From: Halichondria panicea
Lineage: Eukaryota; Porifera; Demospongiae; Suberitida; Halichondriidae
Direction: 5' to 3'
Assembly: GCF_963675165.1 (NCBI RefSeq)
Contig: NC_087391.1
Location: 1,321,001-1,385,000 of the forward strand
Length of the DNA stretch: 64,000 bases
The notes beneath the pieces were generated by a model. It did not search any database and was not told the DNA's origin. It worked only from the letters and a program-made list of their open reading frames with translations. Shown here in pieces: positions 59,748-64,000 of this stretch (position 1 is its first letter; each line of letters begins with the position of its first letter). Made by a program: the position numbers and the translations under genes.

Positions 59748-60160
59748 GTGTAGTCTCTGGTTTATCAAATAGCTAGCTATAAGGCATCCATCACTGTACA
59801 CTCTTGTGTCATCATGGCCTCTGTTTTAGGGGACGATCACATGCTACAAGTTAGGTGATTAACTCTACTCCTTTGGGTGTGGTTTGAAACAGGAAGTAAA
59901 CTCTCTTCCGGAGTTTTTTCTGCGCATGTTTCTGCGCATAGTTAAAATTGCATTTTCAATATTGTCTGTCTGTGACGTAAACAACACTGTAAAGGAGAGT
60001 GTTTTTGTTGTGCTGATATAAAACTCAAGAGAAGAGCTGAAACTGGTGTACAGGCTGGCATAACGTCGCAAACAAGTGAACAGTTATTAAGATTGACTAC
60101 AGAGGACCTTCTAAAAACCGATCCCAAATTTGCTGAAAGTAAAAATAGCTCGTGAAAACC
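59748..60160 (+). promoter_or_regulatory. ZFP36-like promoter region with CRE and TATA box
   Basis: A TGACGTAA CRE-type site is at 59973-59980 and TATAAAA at 60017-60023, 137 bp before the start codon. Spacing fits an inducible core promoter (inference). The left end may hold 5' sequence of the myotubularin-like gene. Confidence 0.6.
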
Positions 60161-61545
60161 ATGTCTATCTGTGCAGATCCAATCAAGTCTCCCGTTAGAA
60201 GGGTAAGTACTAATATTTGCAGGACTAGCTACTAGAGCACAGTGCAGTGTTAGGCGATCAGCAAGCGCTGCATGCTAGATGAGATTAGCAATGAGATTAG
60301 CATCTACTAGCTAGAGCTGCAAAAATCGTATTGATAGGATCTAGGACAAGATGCTTTCTAAGAAATAGATCTAAATCTACTATGGTAAACAAAACACTGT
60401 AGATTGTTAGATCATGTTCATGGGGTACCAGTGCATGTTCAACTTGCTAACAACTAAAAAAGTGGTGTTTTTGCAACACTGCTAAAGTGAAAGCTATCTA
60501 CCAGTGTTTGGTGTTGCTGTTGAAATAACAGTTCCTAACTGATAATTTTCAACTATCTCACACTATAGCTGGTGCCTTTGAACTGTGTTCCTTCTTTTCA
60601 ATCCAGGCAATGAATAGTGGGCTCACCAAGACCCAAGTGTACTATCCCTCGACGACCAGACCTCGCTCCTTTTCAGCAGGCTGTTCATCCACTATGAGCG
60701 TAACCAAGAGACCTGGGAGTGCCAACTCTGTCAAAGTCGTCAAAGTTAACAGCTCGAGGCTTTCGTATCCACGAACAAAATCTGTTGATGAAAACAAACC
60801 ATCCTCGACGCCTCGATACAAAACCGAATTATGTCGACCGTTTCAAGACTACGGTTTTTGTAGATATGGTGACAAGTGTCAATTTGCTCACGGTGAAGAA
60901 GACCTCAAGGTGCTTCCAAGACACCCCAAGTACAAAACAGATCTGTGCCGAACCTACCACACTCGAGGATTTTGTCCGTATGGGTCGAGGTGTCATTTCA
61001 TCCACAATCTCGAAGAGGCTCGCAAATCCGATGACGAATCCCCTCCCAGTCCTACGAGGCTCAGTTTCAGCCTCCCCATAAGCCCTTCTCTGGATTCTGG
61101 CATATCTTCACCTGACGATAACCAGTGTTTCTCGAATGGTGGGAGTGGAGTGTTTGATTTTCAGAGTATTGATTCAAGCAGCGGTTCCGGTTCATCCGAT
61201 GATGGTGACTATATTGCCAGCTACTCACCTAAAACCACCGTGGCTACGAACTTTTTTAATCCACTAACAGGTCCGAATTACTTTAACTCTATCGAAACTC
61301 GTGACAAGTGTGTTGAATACGACAGCCTGTCTGTAGGCTCAAGCTCGTCTCCAACGAAACGTGTCTCCGATATCTTTGACCCCGAGCCCCAAAATCTGGG
61401 AACCATGATCCAAGCACTCAAGATACACGAAGATGCTGCGAACCATGCTTCAAGAATTTCCAGCAGGCTACCTGTTTTTGATACTATCGCCAGTTCAAAT
61501 GAGCCTCAAGGTAATCCTTTTTCCCGGAGCTCACCTTATTTTTGA
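60161..61545 (+). CDS. ZFP36L: ZFP36 / tristetraprolin-family CCCH RNA-binding protein
   Basis: Two exons, 60161-60202 and 60607-61545, join in phase to 981 nt (326 aa). Two CCCH fingers with C-x8-C-x5-C-x3-H spacing lie at residues about 85-110 and 122-148, each led by the family lead-in (YKTELC, YKTDLC). The linker is the usual 18 residues. This family binds UUAUUUAUU elements in mRNA 3' UTRs and recruits CCR4-NOT to trigger decay. Near the C-terminus, [11 protein letters not shown] matches the family's CNOT1-binding motif in position and pattern. The rest is Ser-rich, with several SP and RxxS sites. The single intron right after the short first exon is the family's usual gene structure. 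The 3' flank carries three UUAUUUAUU nonamers, suggesting self-regulation. Confidence 0.95.
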
Positions 61546-61863
61546 AATATTCTTTTATTATTATATTATATGTTTTGGTCAATCAACTTTCCCCAAGATT
61601 TGATAGTATACAGGCATAGTATTTAACACTCATCCTTCTGTTTTGCATCTTTCACTTTTAATCATCACGCAGGTGTGATGAACCCTCAGTCCAGTATTAA
61701 TTTTCTGTTCTATCATTTCCCCTACATAATCTCATTGCACTCTTGCTCTCTAACTATACGAGACTGGTCCTAGGCCTAAAAAACTTTTTTTTAATCACTT
61801 AATTATTCTCTCCTATATAGAATAACCTGTTATTGTGATTTCACCCAAATACTGGTTAATCAA

Positions 61864-61939
61864 TTATTTATTGTCAGTTTGAACTGCTATAATTATTTAT
61901 TAATTTGTTTGTGGTCCCCTCTGTTTATAATTATTTATT
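61864..61939 (+). promoter_or_regulatory. AU-rich elements in the ZFP36-like 3' UTR
   Basis: TTATTTATT occurs at 61864-61872, 61893-61901 and 61931-61939, about 320-390 nt after the stop codon, within a very AT-rich stretch. Each equals the optimal ZFP36-family RNA target. Confidence 0.75.
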
Positions 61940-62267
61940 CCAATGTCTGTTTTTAGATTCAATAATATTTTCTATTGCTTATATGCCATGCAGTTGAGTA
62001 TATATATGAAGTTTGGAAGTTAATACTTTGCTGTGAATAACTGTACTCTAATGCAGACATTTTGGAGCCTAGTAGCAATTTTAAGGGTATTTTGAATGAG
62101 GTCTTACTATGTCTTACACTTGGTGTGTCAAGAAATAGAAAATAGAGAAATGATTGACATTCACTGTACAATTACAGAACATAATGAAGTCTAATCAAGT
62201 GATACAAGTGATAAAACACCTATATGGAATATCAACAGTCTCCATTTAGGGAGTTAACAGTTGCCAC

Positions 62268-62882
62268 CTATATCCTTGGTGGGTCTTCAATAACAGTAAA
62301 CCTTGCAGCCATTTGTTGATAAAAGAGGCAGTCCTGCGTGGAGGGAAACAACAGTCCTGAAATAATGGGCCAAAACAACAGGAAATACTGTGACCTCAAT
62401 CCCTGTTAAATCATAAACCATGATAACAAAACAAATACTAGGTGAACTCCCAAGTGGATACTGATGTCATACATGCTCCTATGCCTTTGGCGTAAGCCCA
62501 TGTCTCAGATATTGGGACCCAAACAATAGCTATGTATTCATCATCTAATGGCAATCATAGGTTGTTAAAAATGATATGAATGTTGTGTGGAGTAAACCCT
62601 TAGCCCTTAGCTCTTATCTTAGTGGCTGTGGTAGCATAGCAACAACCCCTAACCCTACTCCAACCACAGCAGTTGGTAAACACAACCAACCCTGATTGAA
62701 CACACCTTAGCAGACACAGATGGCCTGAATTTGGTGAGAGCAGCTTTGAAATGGCTCATCCAAACAGCCATATTGGGATTGATGTATGGAGCTATGTTAG
62801 GGAGAATAGCAGACCCCAGTTTCATGTGCTGTCTTAGTGCTACAATGGCGGCTTCTCTCACCAATGCACTCAAGTCTGCACC

Positions 62883-62930
<48 letters not shown>

Positions 62931-64000
62931 AAGCTGTTGCTTAGCTTCAACTAGTGCTACATGTATATGTAACTGTTTGGCACACAAGAAACAATTAGGT
63001 GTGGTCAGTACAACACTCTTTGTTTGTGTTCAAGCTAGGAAATAATACATGCCAATGAATACGACTCTACACAATGACAGTGTACTTTGGGTGTGCATGG
63101 TACTATTTTATGAACAAAATAGATTTCTATGATTGGACTCTATGAATATAATAATTCCAGCTGCAGATACTGAATTCCTAGTACAAAGTGCAAATATTTC
63201 ATTGACCTGCACTGAACTTACAAACAATTGGTATACACAAATGCCAATTAACTCTTAAAAGCCTATTTGTCTACAAGCAGCTGTCACATTACTTAGGCTC
63301 GGATTACCTAGACACACTCTGCCCAGAAGCTGAACATTCCATTTACATAGTGGAACATACAGTATCAATATCCTTGCCATAGGCATACTGTCTCTGTTAT
63401 ACAAAGTGTTGTATGCATGCACTGCTCTACTATTCTGACAAAAATTAATGGAGAAAAATTTAATTCTCACATTCTACTGAACACATTCCTATATAGGGCA
63501 GCTATGGGATGGGATGGGATGTCCTATTGCTCACAGTCAATCTCACCTGAAACCTTTGCAGAAGTCATCGCTGGCCAGCTGACCTAGGTCGACATCAGAG
63601 GAAAGTCGAGGCCTGGTCCCACCCTGCAGCAAAATAGAGGGCAAATAAGTGGGTGCAAGTTAAGGCAAGCTTACAAACAAACTTCCTCTTTTCTTTGAAA
63701 AGAAATTTTAAGCCTGTTAGCATGGAAACTTTTGTATCCTAGCTTATACTATAAACAAATACACTATAAACAAAAGAACACTATTTTTGATCTAGGGTCA
63801 GATAATCAATTGTACAGTTACCACAGGTAAACAACAAGAGCTTACACCCCTAGAAGAGATAATAGGCCAGGGTTCACCACTACGCACATTACCAGGAACA
63901 ATAAAACCACCTTATGTATACAACAGGTGCATGATCACTGGCTAGTAAACAACCTGTCTGACAGGTTATACCTTACCTATTGTCCTCCCTGGCCATTGAT
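62268..64000 (-). CDS. NVL: NVL-like AAA ATPase, C-terminal exons (partial)
   Basis: Three exons in phase: 63547-63623, 62706-62883 and 62268-62333 (stop TAG). The joined end reads LSSDVDLGQLASDDFCKGFS, then GADLSALVREAAIVALRQHM, then HFKAALTKFRPSVSAK. GADLSALVREA is the C-terminal lid helix of the second AAA module in NVL, the nuclear VCP-like ATPase that removes factors from pre-60S ribosomes. The final 21-residue exon (YQQMAARFTVIEDPPRI) replaces the usual short NVL tail and is less certain; without it the frame would run from 62706 to an in-frame stop at about 62655. A (GT)n tract abuts the acceptor of exon 62706-62883. The rest of the gene is beyond the window; a donor-like CAATAG/GTAAGG at about 63976 may belong to the previous exon, but its phase did not fit. 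Confidence 0.75.

Overview
This is animal nuclear DNA, most likely from a demosponge. The sequence shows AT-rich DNA, many short introns bounded by GT-AG, very close gene spacing, (GT/CA)n microsatellites and many small inverted-repeat elements. The gene set is metazoan: a DSL Notch ligand, an Iroquois-type TALE homeobox gene, a BBS10-like chaperonin, CDIN1 and ZFP36. The sponge assignment is my inference from compactness, the simple forms of these genes and the repeat style; I could not run a search. One run of N (59548-59747) marks an assembly gap.

Layout. 1-2600: the last exon of a probable membrane receptor (+) and two exons of a CPH-domain protein (-), both incomplete. 3172-6403 (-): protein phosphatase 1 catalytic subunit, 7 exons, divergent from an SLC46-like transporter, 6760-12693 (+), whose third intron holds a nested foldback element. 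13034-20992 (-): Delta/Jagged-like Notch ligand, 12 exons. 21206-23865 (-): SLC25 mitochondrial carrier, divergent from CDIN1, 24146-27329 (+, 10 exons). One CDIN1 intron contains two tandem intronless cupin_5 (DUF985) genes. 27927-35825 (-): BBS10-like chaperonin, 19 exons, divergent from an Iroquois-type homeobox gene, 36167-38120 (+). 38659-59547 and into the gap (-): a giant myotubularin-family pseudophosphatase with GRAM and C-terminal PH domains, closest in layout to SBF1/2. 60161-61545 (+): ZFP36/tristetraprolin-type CCCH protein. 62268 to the window end (-): 3' part of an NVL-like AAA ATPase. For the complete genes the exon phases sum to whole codons, which is the main support for the exon coordinates.

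The genes do not form a pathway. The strongest unusual signal is in the pseudophosphatase gene: at four exon edges a short piece of exon together with its splice site has been tandemly copied into the neighbouring intron. One array copies the segment coding for the phosphatase P-loop and was later split by a 2-kb foldback element with a 6-bp target duplication. A second theme is a set of foldback elements whose arms are minisatellites, and 46-50 bp micro-MITEs with perfect 9-bp target duplications.
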